Part shown: positions 24,917 through 33,763 of the stretch, in pieces | Layout: every line of letters starts with the position of its first letter | Numbering within the stretch: position 1 is the stretch's first letter | NCBI GenBank assembly: GCA_913776615.1 | Contig: CAJYPK010000048.1 | Span: 62,001-126,000, forward strand | Origin: an uncultured Hymenobacter sp. | Lineage (GTDB): Bacteria; Bacteroidota; Bacteroidia; Cytophagales; Hymenobacteraceae | DNA: 64,000 nt | Direction: 5' to 3' | Translations under genes and position numbers: made by a program | Notes under the pieces: model-generated | What the model saw: only the letters and a program-made list of their open reading frames with translations | The model's database searches: none | Told to the model about the DNA's origin: nothing

Positions 24917-25603
24917 ATGTCTAATCAACTTGAAAACCTCGAAGTAAAAGAAGTTAAAGCCGCCAAGCCCGCCGCTAAGGCCGGGGCTGATAAACCGGCC
25001 AAAGACAAGCCCAAAAAGCCTGACCCGAAACACGATAAGCCCAAGGCCCGGCTGCACCAGCTAAGCCCCTACGCCGGGATCGTGGGCGAGTACGGGGCCA
25101 ACCCCGAGGGCATCTACGACCGCTTTACGCTGGTTGCCGGAAGCCAGGAGCACACCGTGAAGTTTCCGCCCCACTTCGGCCAGGCGCTGTACGCGGCCGG
25201 GCAGCCCGGGGCAGCGGTCACGGTGCTGGGCTACCTTCACGTCACGCCCAAAGGTGACGAACACCTGCACCTGGCCAGCCTCGACGTAGCGGGTCAGCAA
25301 TTGCGCCCCACCCCGGCCGGCCCCGGCAGTGAAGCCTTCACCGTCGAAGGTAAAATAACCGAGCTACTGCTCGACCCCAAGGGCCAGCTGCGCGCCGTGC
25401 GCCTCGAAGGCGAGCCCGCCGAGCTGCGCTTCCCGCCGCACCTGGGCGAAGAGCTCGCCGACCACCTGAAGGCCGACGCCCAAGTGCAAGCCAGCGGCCA
25501 GCGCCGCACCGACCGTCCTGGCGAGCAGCGCGCCCCCGGCAGCAGCGCCCCCTTGCAGCTGGAAGTGCTGACAGTCGGCGGCCAAGCCTTCCTGATTAAA
25601 TAA
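24917..25603 (+). CDS. Protein with a Lys-rich tail and two related domains, unknown function
   Basis: 228 residues. The first 45 residues are Lys/Ala/Pro-rich and presumably disordered (AKDKPKKPDPKHDKPKARLH). After that come two similar units: one with HTVKFPPHFGQALYAAGQPG (near residue 75) and one with ELRFPPHLGEELADHLK (near residue 170). Each is preceded by a strand pair and followed by a strand ending in Leu/Ile. This looks like an internal duplication of a small beta-rich fold, perhaps OB-like. The basic tail suggests nucleic-acid contact, but that is a guess. No family recognised. The leader carries a strong hairpin and a terminator follows. Confidence 0.75.
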   Translation: MSNQLENLEVKEVKAAKPAAKAGADKPAKDKPKKPDPKHDKPKARLHQLSPYAGIVGEYGANPEGIYDRFTLVAGSQEHTVKFPPHFGQALYAAGQPGAAVTVLGYLHVTPKGDEHLHLASLDVAGQQLRPTPAGPGSEAFTVEGKITELLLDPKGQLRAVRLEGEPAELRFPPHLGEELADHLKADAQVQASGQRRTDRPGEQRAPGSSAPLQLEVLTVGGQAFLIK

Positions 25604-25646
25604 CTCTCTGTAAACCGGAACGGTAGACCGTAAGGTTAGCCTCCCG

Positions 25647-25692
25647 CAAAAGGTCATTCTGCGCCAGCAAGGCTAGCGGAATGGCCTTTTTG
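25647..25692 (+). terminator. Intrinsic terminator
   Basis: aaaaggtcattctgc pairs with gcggaatggccttttt, two G-U pairs allowed. It follows the duplicated-domain gene. Confidence 0.7.
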
Positions 25693-25795
25693 CGATTAGG
25701 GCGCAAACGTAGGGCAAGCCCTGCCGTAAGCTGAATAACGGGCTGTTAGCCAAGTTCATGTTTTACTCATTTAAGCTTCACATCAGCTAAGATTT

Positions 25796-27196
25796 ATGTC
25801 AGCTAACGCCACTGTTGCCGCTACCTCCGCGCCTAGCCAGCCCCCCGCCCCGGGCGCGGCCGGTAAGCCGGGTGAAGACAAAGACGCCAGCCTCGACCTG
25901 GCCAACGACCCCAAGAAGGGCAGCATTCGGGCGCTGCGGGCGCTCAACTTTTTCGTGGCCGACGTGCAAAACGGGATGGGGCCGTACATGGCACTCTTCC
26001 TGCAAACGAGCGTGCACTGGGGACCGGCCCGTATCGGGGCGGCGCTGGCGGCGGGCAACATCGCCCAGGTGCTGGCCCAAACGCCCGCCGGGGCCCTTAT
26101 CGACCGCGTGCGCCAGAAGCGGGTGCTGCTGCTCTTCGGCATCGGGCTGATTGCGCTGGCGGTGCTGGGCACGGCCTTTTTTACGACCAAGCCGGTGGTC
26201 ATGACCGGGCAGGCGCTCATCGGCACGGCCGGGGCGATTTTCCCGCTGTGCTTGTCGGCCATTGCGCTGGGGCTGGTGGGGCGTAAGCGCTTCGACCAGG
26301 CGCAGGGTACCAACCAGGCATTCAACGCGGCGGGCAATATGTTCGCGGCGCTGGCGCTGGGCGCGGTGGGCTACTACTTTAATATGCGCTGGATGTTCTG
26401 CTTCGTGGGCATCCTGTGCGTAGGGGCGGTGCTGTGCGTGCTGCGCATCAAGGGCGACGACATCGACTACGACCTGGCCCGCGGGGCCGACAAAGCCGCA
26501 CCCAACGGCCAGGAATCCAGCCAGCCGGCTGAGCAGGCAGCCCCCAGCGGTAGCGCCTGGGACGGCATCAAGGAACTCCTCCGCAGCTTCGGCTGCCTGC
26601 TTCAGCAAAAGCCGGTGCTCGTTTTCCTGGTGTCGGCCATCATCTTCCACTTCGCCAATGCCGCGATGGTGCCCCTTGTAACGCAGCTGCTGGCCCGGGG
26701 CGTGGGCACCCAGCAGGCCATTCTGTTTACCTCGGGCTACATGGTGGCCTCGCAGCTGGTGTTCATGATCGTCGCGGCGGTGAGCGGTAAGCTGGCGGGC
26801 AAGCTGGGGCGCAAGCCGCTGTTTCTCTTCGGTTTCGCGGCGCTGGCGGCGCGCGGGGTCCTCTACACGGTGAGCCACCATCCGGCCGCCCTCATCGCGG
26901 TGCAATGCATGGATGGGCTGGGGGCCGGGATTTTCGGCGTGGTGGGCGTGCTCATCATTGCCGACCTCACCAAGGGCTCGGGCAGCTTCAACGCCGCGCA
27001 GGGCGCCATTGCCACGGCGCAGGGGCTGGGAGCGTTTCTGAGTAATTCGGTGGCCGGCTACCTGGCCAAGAATCAAGGCGACGACTTTACGTTTCTCACC
27101 CTGGCGGGCATTGCCGTGGTGGGGCTGGTGGTGTTCTGGGTGTTTATGCCGGAAACGCTGGGTAAGGCCCGCGAAGGTGAGGCAGGAGCGAGCTAG
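25796..27196 (+). CDS. MFS transporter
   Basis: 466 residues. The first 45 are an Ala/Pro-rich cytoplasmic extension. Then come two blocks of six transmembrane segments joined by a hydrophilic loop at about residues 220-250 (RGADKAAPNGQESSQPAEQ). The loop between segments 2 and 3 reads GALIDRVRQKRVLL, a version of the MFS GxxxDRxGRR motif, and the second half has GKLAGKLGRKPLFLFG. The substrate is unknown; the family resembles multidrug or sugar-efflux MFS proteins. It is not in an operon: the small gene behind it converges, and their stop codons overlap. Confidence 0.88.
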   Translation: MSANATVAATSAPSQPPAPGAAGKPGEDKDASLDLANDPKKGSIRALRALNFFVADVQNGMGPYMALFLQTSVHWGPARIGAALAAGNIAQVLAQTPAGALIDRVRQKRVLLLFGIGLIALAVLGTAFFTTKPVVMTGQALIGTAGAIFPLCLSAIALGLVGRKRFDQAQGTNQAFNAAGNMFAALALGAVGYYFNMRWMFCFVGILCVGAVLCVLRIKGDDIDYDLARGADKAAPNGQESSQPAEQAAPSGSAWDGIKELLRSFGCLLQQKPVLVFLVSAIIFHFANAAMVPLVTQLLARGVGTQQAILFTSGYMVASQLVFMIVAAVSGKLAGKLGRKPLFLFGFAALAARGVLYTVSHHPAALIAVQCMDGLGAGIFGVVGVLIIADLTKGSGSFNAAQGAIATAQGLGAFLSNSVAGYLAKNQGDDFTFLTLAGIAVVGLVVFWVFMPETLGKAREGEAGAS

Positions 27197-27441
27197 CCCC
27201 GGTTTTCCAGCTTGGCACCCCAGACCAAAAGCCCGATGCTAACAAGCAGGCAGCCAACACTCAGTATTTTGCAATGCGCTACCGACGCGCATAAGTCGCG
27301 GCCCGTAACGGTGCTGATGCAGTCGCCGGGTTGGTCAGTTTCGTACTTCAGACTGATCGAAAAATTAATAATTTCGAAGCCAAATACGACCGCAGACAGG
27401 AAAAGCAGGAAGGCCAAGCGAAATAAGATTTTTGCGCTCAT
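27193..27441 (-). CDS. Small two-segment membrane protein, unknown function
   Basis: 82 residues with a good ATG. There are two hydrophobic stretches (ILFRLAFLLFLSAVVFGFEI and ILSVGCLLVSIGLLVWG) separated by a polar loop with three Cys (GDCISTVTGRDLCASVAHCK), which should face the periplasm and may form disulfides. It converges on the MFS gene, with the two TAG codons overlapping in ctag. GC is lower than its neighbours. No family recognised. Confidence 0.6.
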   Translation of the reverse strand: MSAKILFRLAFLLFLSAVVFGFEIINFSISLKYETDQPGDCISTVTGRDLCASVAHCKILSVGCLLVSIGLLVWGAKLENRG

Positions 27442-27601
27442 GCAGCGTGAGAGGAGGGTAGTTGGTAGGTGGATAGCCGGCGGAGCTTGAGAATTGCGCT
27501 AAGCCAACGCCCAGCTTGGAGAGGCGGAAACTCGAAAAGCTTAATCGCTGCTGCTTTATAGCTTCGTAGCCTGTGCTGTCGGCTGCCGTATCTTTCCTCA
27601 C

Positions 27602-28420
27602 ATGCAGCACTACGAAATTGAGCCGCCCGCCGAGCTACGCGGCGCCATCAAGTGCTTCTGGTACACCCGCTGGGAGTTCACGACGCTGCCCGCCACCTTC
27701 GAAGTGGTGCCGGATGGCTACGCGGAAATTATTTTCTACGTCGGCGGGCCGTGCAGCATTGCTGGCCCGGGCGGCTGGCAGGTGCTGCCCTCGCCGTTTA
27801 TGGTGGGGCTGCTCAATCAGCCGGCCGTATTTCATACCCCGCACCGGCTGGATGTTATTGGCGTCCGCTGCTTTCCCTGGACGGTCTTCGACCTGCTGGG
27901 GCTGCCGGCTGGCCAGGGTGGGGTGCGCGTGATGCAGCATCCCCTCGGCCAGTTGCAGGCCGGCGTGGCCGAGCGAGTGGCGGCGGGTAGGGTAGAGGAG
28001 GCAATGAGCCAGCTGGCGACGTATTTCCTGGCCAACCACCCGCCGCCCTCCCGCAATGGTCTGCTCGGCAAGGCGGGCGCGGCCATGCACGCGGCCGGCG
28101 GCACCCTGCCGGTAACCCAGGTGGCGGCAGCTGCCCACGCCACGGTGCGCACCCTGGAGCGGCAGTTCAAGCAGGCGGCGGGCCGCACGGTCAAAGACGT
28201 GTCCTCGCTGATGCGCTTTGAGCAGGTCCGCAACCGCCTCTGGCAGCAGCCAGCTACCAACCTGGCGGGGCTGGCCCACGAACTGGGCTACACCGACCAG
28301 GCCCATTTGAGCCGAGAGTTCCGGCGCTACAGTGGTACCACGCCCGCCGCCTTCGCCCGCAAAACCAAGCGCGAGCAGGCGGCGGTAGCCCCCGATTTTG
28401 TCGCGTTTGTACAAGCCTAG
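27602..28420 (+). CDS. AraC family transcriptional regulator
   Basis: 272 residues. The N-terminal sensor region (MQHYEIEPPAELRGAIKCFW, then VPDGYAEIIFYVGG) is of the DUF6597 type found in many AraC proteins. The C-terminal AraC helix-turn-helix pair spans about residues 165-255, with TVRTLERQFKQAAGRTVKD and LAHELGYTDQAHLSREFRRY. It is a DNA-binding regulator in the cytosol. The FAD monooxygenase gene starts 50 bases downstream on the same strand and is a likely target or operon partner. A TATCTTTC box, one mismatch from consensus, lies just before the ATG. Confidence 0.9.
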   Translation: MQHYEIEPPAELRGAIKCFWYTRWEFTTLPATFEVVPDGYAEIIFYVGGPCSIAGPGGWQVLPSPFMVGLLNQPAVFHTPHRLDVIGVRCFPWTVFDLLGLPAGQGGVRVMQHPLGQLQAGVAERVAAGRVEEAMSQLATYFLANHPPPSRNGLLGKAGAAMHAAGGTLPVTQVAAAAHATVRTLERQFKQAAGRTVKDVSSLMRFEQVRNRLWQQPATNLAGLAHELGYTDQAHLSREFRRYSGTTPAAFARKTKREQAAVAPDFVAFVQA

Positions 28421-28470
28421 CGTGGGGGCAGCCCGGAATTTTGTGCGGTAATCAGACTACCCACAAGCCG

Positions 28471-30045
28471 ATGGAATCGCTAGCCAACCACTCCCAACTC
28501 ACCTCGCCCATTGCGGGCTACGACGTACTAATTGCCGGCGCCGGCCCCGTCGGACTGTTCCTGGCCTGCGAGCTGGCCCTGGCTGGCTGCGCCGTAGTAA
28601 TCCTGGAGAAAGCCGAAGCCGCGCAGTCGCCCCTCAAGCAGCTGCCGCTCGGGATGCGCGGGCTGAATGCGCCGTCCGTCGAGGCCCTCGACCGTCGGGG
28701 GCTGCTGCAAGAATTGGAGGTGCCCCAGCGGGTGCAATTTCCCCACGCGGGCGCTGCGGCCCCCGGCAAGGGCAAGCCGCAGGGCGGCGGGCACTTCGCC
28801 GGCATCCAGATTCAGGCCCATAAAATCGATCCCGCGCACTGGCCCCACCGCCTGCCTACTGCCACTGCCAACCAGCTTTTGTGCGAGCTGGCCGAGCTGG
28901 AAACGGTGCTGACCCGCCGCGCCGAAGCGCTGGGGGTGACCATCCGGCGCGGGCTGGCCATTGCCGACGTAGCCCAAACCGCCGCGGACGTGACCGTGCA
29001 GGCGGGTGGCCAGACCTTCACCGCCCGCTGGCTGGTGGGGTGCGACGGTGGCCGCAGCGCAGTGCGCAAGGCCAGCGGGTTCGACTTCGTGGGTACCGAG
29101 CCCGAATTTACCGGCTACTCGGCCCTGGTCGAGCTGGCCGATCCGGAAAAGCTCCGGCCCGGCCGCCACCTTACGCCGACGGGTATGTACATGCAGTCGC
29201 TGCCCGGCTACCTCATTTTGCAGGATTTCGATGGCGGAGCCGCGCACCGGGCGCAGCCGGCCCTCACGCTGGAATACGTGCAGGCGCTGGCCCGCCGCAT
29301 CACGGGTACCGACGTGACCATCAAAACCCTGCACCTGGCTTCCACCTGGACCGACCGCGCCCGGCAGGCCACCACTTACCGCCGGGGCCGGGTGCTGCTG
29401 GCCGGCGACGCCGCCCACATTCACGCGCCGCTGGGCGGCCAGGGCCTCAACCTGGGCCTGGGCGATGCCATGAACCTGGGTTGGAAGCTCGCCGCCACCA
29501 TTCACGGGCTGGCCCCGGCGGGCTTGCTCGACAGCTACACTACCGAGCGCCACCCCGTGGGGGCGCGGGTACTGGACTGGTCCCGCGCCCAGGTGGCCAT
29601 CATGCGTCCCGACCCGGCGGCCCGCGCCCTGTACGCCATCATCGGCGACCTGCTGGACACGCCCGATGGCGCGGCGTACGTGGCCGGGCGGGTGTGGGGC
29701 GTGAGCACGCATTACCCGCTCGCCGGCTCGCACTCCCTGGTGGGCTACAGCGTGCCTAATTTTCAGCTGGTCGATGGCCCGACGGTGGGCGAGTTGCTGC
29801 AAACCGGGCGCGGGCTGCTGCTTGATTTTGAAGCTAATGCCGAGCGGCGGGCCTGGGCCAGCCAGTTTGGCGACCAACTGCGCTACGTAGCGGGCCCGGC
29901 CGAAGACGCGCTGGGCCTGCGGGCGGTGCTCATTCGCCCCGACGGCCTGGTGGCCTGGGCCACCGACCACGCGGTCGATACCGCCGGGCTCGAAGCGGCT
30001 GCGAGTTTTTGGCTGCGCGCCGCGGCCGTGGCAAGCTCAAGCTAA
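28471..30045 (+). CDS. FAD-dependent aromatic monooxygenase (PheA/MhpA/Rox type)
   Basis: 524 residues from the ATG at 28471. The Rossmann FAD loop is VLIAGAGPVGLFLACELALAG. The DG motif is VGCDGGRSAVRKASGF, and the second FAD motif is RVLLAGDAAHIHAPLGGQGL with GDAMNLGWKL after it. The C-terminal thioredoxin-like region (residues about 410-520) is like that of phenol and rifampicin monooxygenases. It hydroxylates an aromatic or polyketide substrate with NAD(P)H and O2. It sits between an AraC regulator and a molybdenum hydroxylase gene, suggesting a small catabolic or detoxification cluster. The substrate is not visible from sequence. Confidence 0.9.
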   Translation: MESLANHSQLTSPIAGYDVLIAGAGPVGLFLACELALAGCAVVILEKAEAAQSPLKQLPLGMRGLNAPSVEALDRRGLLQELEVPQRVQFPHAGAAAPGKGKPQGGGHFAGIQIQAHKIDPAHWPHRLPTATANQLLCELAELETVLTRRAEALGVTIRRGLAIADVAQTAADVTVQAGGQTFTARWLVGCDGGRSAVRKASGFDFVGTEPEFTGYSALVELADPEKLRPGRHLTPTGMYMQSLPGYLILQDFDGGAAHRAQPALTLEYVQALARRITGTDVTIKTLHLASTWTDRARQATTYRRGRVLLAGDAAHIHAPLGGQGLNLGLGDAMNLGWKLAATIHGLAPAGLLDSYTTERHPVGARVLDWSRAQVAIMRPDPAARALYAIIGDLLDTPDGAAYVAGRVWGVSTHYPLAGSHSLVGYSVPNFQLVDGPTVGELLQTGRGLLLDFEANAERRAWASQFGDQLRYVAGPAEDALGLRAVLIRPDGLVAWATDHAVDTAGLEAAASFWLRAAAVASSS

Positions 30046-30103
30046 CGCGCCGCCGGGAATGGCGTAAACCCGGCCAGTACCTCCGCCATTCCCTTCCTCG
30101 CCC

Positions 30104-32308
30104 ATGCCCGCCCCCCACATCGGCCAGCCCCTCAGCCGCGTCGACGGCCACCTCAAAGTAACCGGCCAGGCCCGCTACGCCGCCGAGCACGCCGTGCCGG
30201 GTTGCGTGTACGGGGTGCTGATTACGAGCCCGGTAGCCGTGGGCCGCATCACTCATCTCGACGCTAGCGCGGCCACCCGGCTGCCCGGCGTGCTGGCCGT
30301 CGTGTCGCACCTCAACTCGCCCAAGGTGCCCGGCTACGAAAACCCCCAGCCCGACGGGCGCGTGGAGGGCCAGCAGTTCCGGGTGTTTTTCGACGATAAG
30401 ATCCATTATAGCAACCAGCCGGTGGCCCTGGCCATTGCCGCCACGCTGGAGCAGGCTCAGCACGCCGCCACCCTCGTGCGGGTGCAGTACGAGCACGCCG
30501 CGCCGCAAACCAATCTCGCCAAGAGCCTGCCCACCGGCTACAAGCCCAAGAAGGAAAACGACCACCTGCGCGGCCAGCCCCAGGCGTACAAAACGGCCCC
30601 GGTGCAGATAGCCCACGAGTACCAGACCCCGCTGCAAGTGCATAACCCTATGGAGATGCACGCCGCCATTGCCGAGTGGCAGGGCAACCAGCTCACGGTC
30701 TGGAATAAAACCCAGGCACCCTCGCTGGCCCAGAAGGACTTGATGAAGCTTTGGGCTTTGCCCAAGGAGAGCGTACGGGTGCATTCGCCGTTCGTGGGCG
30801 GGGCGTTTGGTGGGGCCTCGCGCATCTGGCCGCCCGAGATGGCCGCCATCCTGGGGGCCCGGGTGGTGGGCCGGCCGGTGAAGGTAATGAATGCCCGCGA
30901 GCAGGAATTCAACATGGTGGGCTACCGGCCGCGCTCGGTGCAGCGCGTGGCGCTGGGGGCGCAGGCCGATGGTACCTTGGTGGGCATCGCGCACGAGGCG
31001 TTTGGGGCGACCTCGCGCTACGAGCAGTTTACCGAGCGCATCCTGCACCCCACCAAGTCGGGCTACCGCTGCCCCAATGCCGAGCTGACCTACCACCTCG
31101 TGCCGCTCGATATGAGCTCGCCCTGCTGGACGCGCGGCCCCGGCGAAACTACCGGCTCCTTCGCCCTCGAATCGGCGATGGATGAGCTGGCCTACGCCCT
31201 GAGAATGGACCCGCTGGCCCTGCGTCTGAAAAACTTCGCCGACACCGACCCCGAAAACGGCAAGCCCTGGAGCACCAACTACCTCCGCGAGTGCTACGCC
31301 CAGGGCGCTGAGAAATTTGGCTGGCCCAAGCGCAACCCCGTGCCCGGCACCACCCGCGACGGCGACTGGCTCGTGGGCCAGGGCATGGCGATGGGCATCT
31401 ACCACGCCTCGCGCACCAAGGCCAGCGCCCGCGCCCGCCTGCTGCCCGACGGCACCCTGCTGGTGCAGAGCGCCACCGCCGACGTCGGCCCCGGTACCGC
31501 TACCGTCATGACCCAGATTGCCGCCGATGCCAGCGGCGTAGCGCCCGAAAACATCCGCTTCGAGCTGGGCGACGCGGCCTTTCCCGAGGCCCCGGGCCAA
31601 TTCGGCTCGCACACCGTGGCCTCGGTGGGCGCGGCCGTGCACGATACCTGCCTGGCGCTGCGCCAGCAACTGCTGAACCTGGCGTTCAGCGCGCCCGGCT
31701 CGCCCTTCGCCCAGGCGAAAATCGCCGACCTAGTGGCTGAGAACGGTCGCGTAAGCCTGGCTGGCCAGCCCGCCACCAGCCGTAGCTACGGCGAGGTGCT
31801 GCGCCAGGCCGGCCAGCCCGCCCTCGAAGTCACCCACGAGTCGCCCGAGGTGCCGGAAAAAGGCGAGAAGTCGGGCAAATCCTTCTGCGCCAGCTTCGTG
31901 GAGGTGCGCGTGCACGCCCACACCCGCGAGGTGCGCGTGAGCCGCGTGGTGTCGGCCGTGGATGCGGGCCGCATCATGAACCACAAAACGGCCCGCAGCC
32001 AAGTGTACGGGGCCATCACCTGGGGCCTGGGGCTGGCCCTGCTCGAAGACGCCGTGCTCGACCACCGCTTCGGCCGCATCACCAACCACGACTTGGCCAA
32101 TTACCACGTGCCCGTCAACGCCGACCTCCCGCCCAGCATCGACGTCATTTTTATTGATAAACCCGACGACTACCTCGACCCCATGGGCGCCAAAGGCCTG
32201 GGCGAAATCGGCATCGTCGGCTTCAGCGCCGCCATTGCCAACGCGGTCTTCCACGCCACCGGCAAGCGCGTGCGGGAGTTGCCCATTACGCCGGATAAGC
32301 TACTGTGA
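30104..32308 (+). CDS. Xanthine dehydrogenase family molybdopterin-binding subunit
   Basis: 734 residues, the size of the stand-alone large subunits (YagR/PaoC type). It starts with the small hammerhead domain (GQPLSRVDGHLKVTGQARYA). The Moco-binding regions include VGGAFGGASRIWPPEM, SPCWTRGPGETTGSFALES and ATADVGPGTATVMTQIA. The catalytic Glu is in GAKGLGEIGIVGF near the C-terminus. It oxidises an aldehyde or N-heterocycle at a Mo-cytosine-dinucleotide centre. The usual partners, a 2Fe-2S subunit and an FAD subunit, are absent on both sides: upstream is the FAD monooxygenase and downstream the strand changes. No signal peptide is evident. Confidence 0.92.
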   Translation: MPAPHIGQPLSRVDGHLKVTGQARYAAEHAVPGCVYGVLITSPVAVGRITHLDASAATRLPGVLAVVSHLNSPKVPGYENPQPDGRVEGQQFRVFFDDKIHYSNQPVALAIAATLEQAQHAATLVRVQYEHAAPQTNLAKSLPTGYKPKKENDHLRGQPQAYKTAPVQIAHEYQTPLQVHNPMEMHAAIAEWQGNQLTVWNKTQAPSLAQKDLMKLWALPKESVRVHSPFVGGAFGGASRIWPPEMAAILGARVVGRPVKVMNAREQEFNMVGYRPRSVQRVALGAQADGTLVGIAHEAFGATSRYEQFTERILHPTKSGYRCPNAELTYHLVPLDMSSPCWTRGPGETTGSFALESAMDELAYALRMDPLALRLKNFADTDPENGKPWSTNYLRECYAQGAEKFGWPKRNPVPGTTRDGDWLVGQGMAMGIYHASRTKASARARLLPDGTLLVQSATADVGPGTATVMTQIAADASGVAPENIRFELGDAAFPEAPGQFGSHTVASVGAAVHDTCLALRQQLLNLAFSAPGSPFAQAKIADLVAENGRVSLAGQPATSRSYGEVLRQAGQPALEVTHESPEVPEKGEKSGKSFCASFVEVRVHAHTREVRVSRVVSAVDAGRIMNHKTARSQVYGAITWGLGLALLEDAVLDHRFGRITNHDLANYHVPVNADLPPSIDVIFIDKPDDYLDPMGAKGLGEIGIVGFSAAIANAVFHATGKRVRELPITPDKLL

Positions 32309-32366
32309 AAGTCTGTCATACTAAGCTTGCGAAGCAGTGTTACAATAGAAAACGGCGCTCGCTAAA

Positions 32367-32461
32367 ACGTTCGTCATGCTGAGCTTGCGAAGCATCTTGT
32401 CAGGGTAGAACGGCTCGTTCGGGCCTGACAAGATGCTTCGCAAGCTCAGCATGACGAACGT
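32367..32461. repeat. Inverted repeat, family A
   Basis: Perfect 38-base arms (acgttcgtcatgctgagctt through gtcagg and the inverse) around a 19-base centre. A decayed half copy (gtctgtcatactaagcttgc) lies just upstream near 32315. It sits between the molybdenum hydroxylase gene and the convergent hypothetical gene, where it may also end transcription. Confidence 0.85.
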
Positions 32462-32475
32462 AGAGAAAGGATTAA

Positions 32476-32859
32476 TTAGTAGCGCAATCGTTCTACTTCC
32501 TCAAGTGATTTAACTTCTTGCAGCCAAAGTAAATGGGATAGTAGTCGTTCCGTAGCTTCAAACCAAAAGTGCTTATGTTGCGCACTTTGCTCAATCCTGA
32601 TAGCTGCCGCAGCTTTACCGCCACCATCATTCTGTTTATAAGAGCCAGTAAAAAAATAGCGGTAGTCGTTAAGCTTTCTTGAGCTGAAGGAACGTGTTGT
32701 TACGATTTTCTTTAGCAGTACAAACTCATACTGTGTTATCCCAAAATGGATGCGGATAGGCTCTTCGTGAAGGATAATTTGGGCTTGGCAACCATAGGCA
32801 TTTGGCTCGGGGTGGGTAGCCCCAAGCAGCTCAACCATTCCATTATTATTGCCTCTCAT
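32476..32859 (-). CDS. Hypothetical protein
   Basis: 127 residues. Unrecognised. It starts MRGNNNGMVELLGATHPEPN and has a strand-rich first half (QAQIILHEEPIRIHFGITQY) and a helical end (ATERLLSHLLWLQEVKSLEE). No signal peptide, transmembrane segment or known motif. The start lies 4 bases after the stop of the dienelactone hydrolase gene, so the two are probably co-transcribed. Base composition is clearly more AT-rich than its neighbours, which suggests recent acquisition. Confidence 0.6.
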   Translation of the reverse strand: MRGNNNGMVELLGATHPEPNAYGCQAQIILHEEPIRIHFGITQYEFVLLKKIVTTRSFSSRKLNDYRYFFTGSYKQNDGGGKAAAAIRIEQSAQHKHFWFEATERLLSHLLWLQEVKSLEEVERLRY

Positions 32860-32863
32860 TCAA

Positions 32864-33721
32864 TTACCCCAGCTTCTCCCTAAACAGCCGCAACGTGCGC
32901 TCCCAGGCCAGCTTCGCCGCTTCGGCATTGTAGCGAGCGGGCGAGGTATCGTTATTGAAAGCGTGGTTCACGCCTTCGTAGATAAACAGCTCGTAGGGAA
33001 TGTGGGCCGCCTTCAGCGCCGCCTCGTAGGCCGGGATGCCGGCGTTGATGCGCTGGTCGAGGCCGCCGTAGTGCAGCATAACGTTGGCCTTGATCTGGGG
33101 TACGTCTTCGGCCTTGGGCTGCTGGCCGTAGTAGGCCACGGCAGCGTTGAGCTTGGGGTCGTGCACCGCCAGTTGGTTGGCCAGCCCGCCGCCCCAGCAA
33201 AAGCCCACGCAGCCGGTGTGGCCGTTGCAGTCGGGCCGGGCGCGCAGGTAGGTGAGGGCGGCCAGGAAGTTGTGCAGGTTTTTCTGCGGGTCGAGCTGGC
33301 CGATAAGCTCGCGGCCCTTGTCCTCGTCGGCGGGCGTGCCGCCCACTACGCTCAGCGCGTCTACGCCCAGCGCCAGGTAGCCGGCCTGCGCCACGCGGCG
33401 CGTCACGTCCTTGATGTGCGGCGTCAGCCCCCGGTTTTCGTGGATGACGACCACCGCGCCGCGCTTTTTCTTGCCTTTGGGGTGTACCAGGTAGCCGCTC
33501 ACGGTGGCCCCGTCGCCGGGCCAGGTCACGGTTTCTTCCACCAGGTCTTCGGCCAGGGGCGAGATGGTAGCCGCTTGTGCATAGCCCGGCTCCAGCACCG
33601 ACAGGGCCGTGGTCGCCAGGGCCGCGCTGCCCGCCAGCACCAGCAGGCGGTCGAGAAATTCCTTGCGGGAAAGCGGACGGTGGGTGTATTCGTCGAAGAG
33701 GTTGATGATGCGCTGGTCCAT
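32864..33721 (-). CDS. Dienelactone hydrolase family protein
   Basis: 285 residues. An N-terminal arm (MDQRIINLFDEYTHRPLSRK) precedes a hydrophobic export-type segment (LLVLAGSAALATTAL ... GYAQAA), so it may be periplasmic. The alpha/beta-hydrolase core has the nucleophile Cys in GFCWGGG (Cys replaces Ser, as in DLH), an Asp in GGLDQRINAG and a His in GVNHAFNND. DLH enzymes open dienelactones or related cyclic esters; many paralogues have unknown substrates. It is the first gene of a leftward pair with the hypothetical at 32476. Confidence 0.9.
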   Translation of the reverse strand: MDQRIINLFDEYTHRPLSRKEFLDRLLVLAGSAALATTALSVLEPGYAQAATISPLAEDLVEETVTWPGDGATVSGYLVHPKGKKKRGAVVVIHENRGLTPHIKDVTRRVAQAGYLALGVDALSVVGGTPADEDKGRELIGQLDPQKNLHNFLAALTYLRARPDCNGHTGCVGFCWGGGLANQLAVHDPKLNAAVAYYGQQPKAEDVPQIKANVMLHYGGLDQRINAGIPAYEAALKAAHIPYELFIYEGVNHAFNNDTSPARYNAEAAKLAWERTLRLFREKLG

Positions 33722-33763
33722 GCGGCGGGAAAAGGTTAGGCCCGCAAGGTATTGCCGGTCTGC

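Noticed and set aside
29930..31669. 579-codon minus-strand frame opposite the FAD monooxygenase and molybdenum hydroxylase
   Set aside because: Spans two genes with clear catalytic motifs on the other strand; its own translation is low-complexity Gly/His/Arg-rich.
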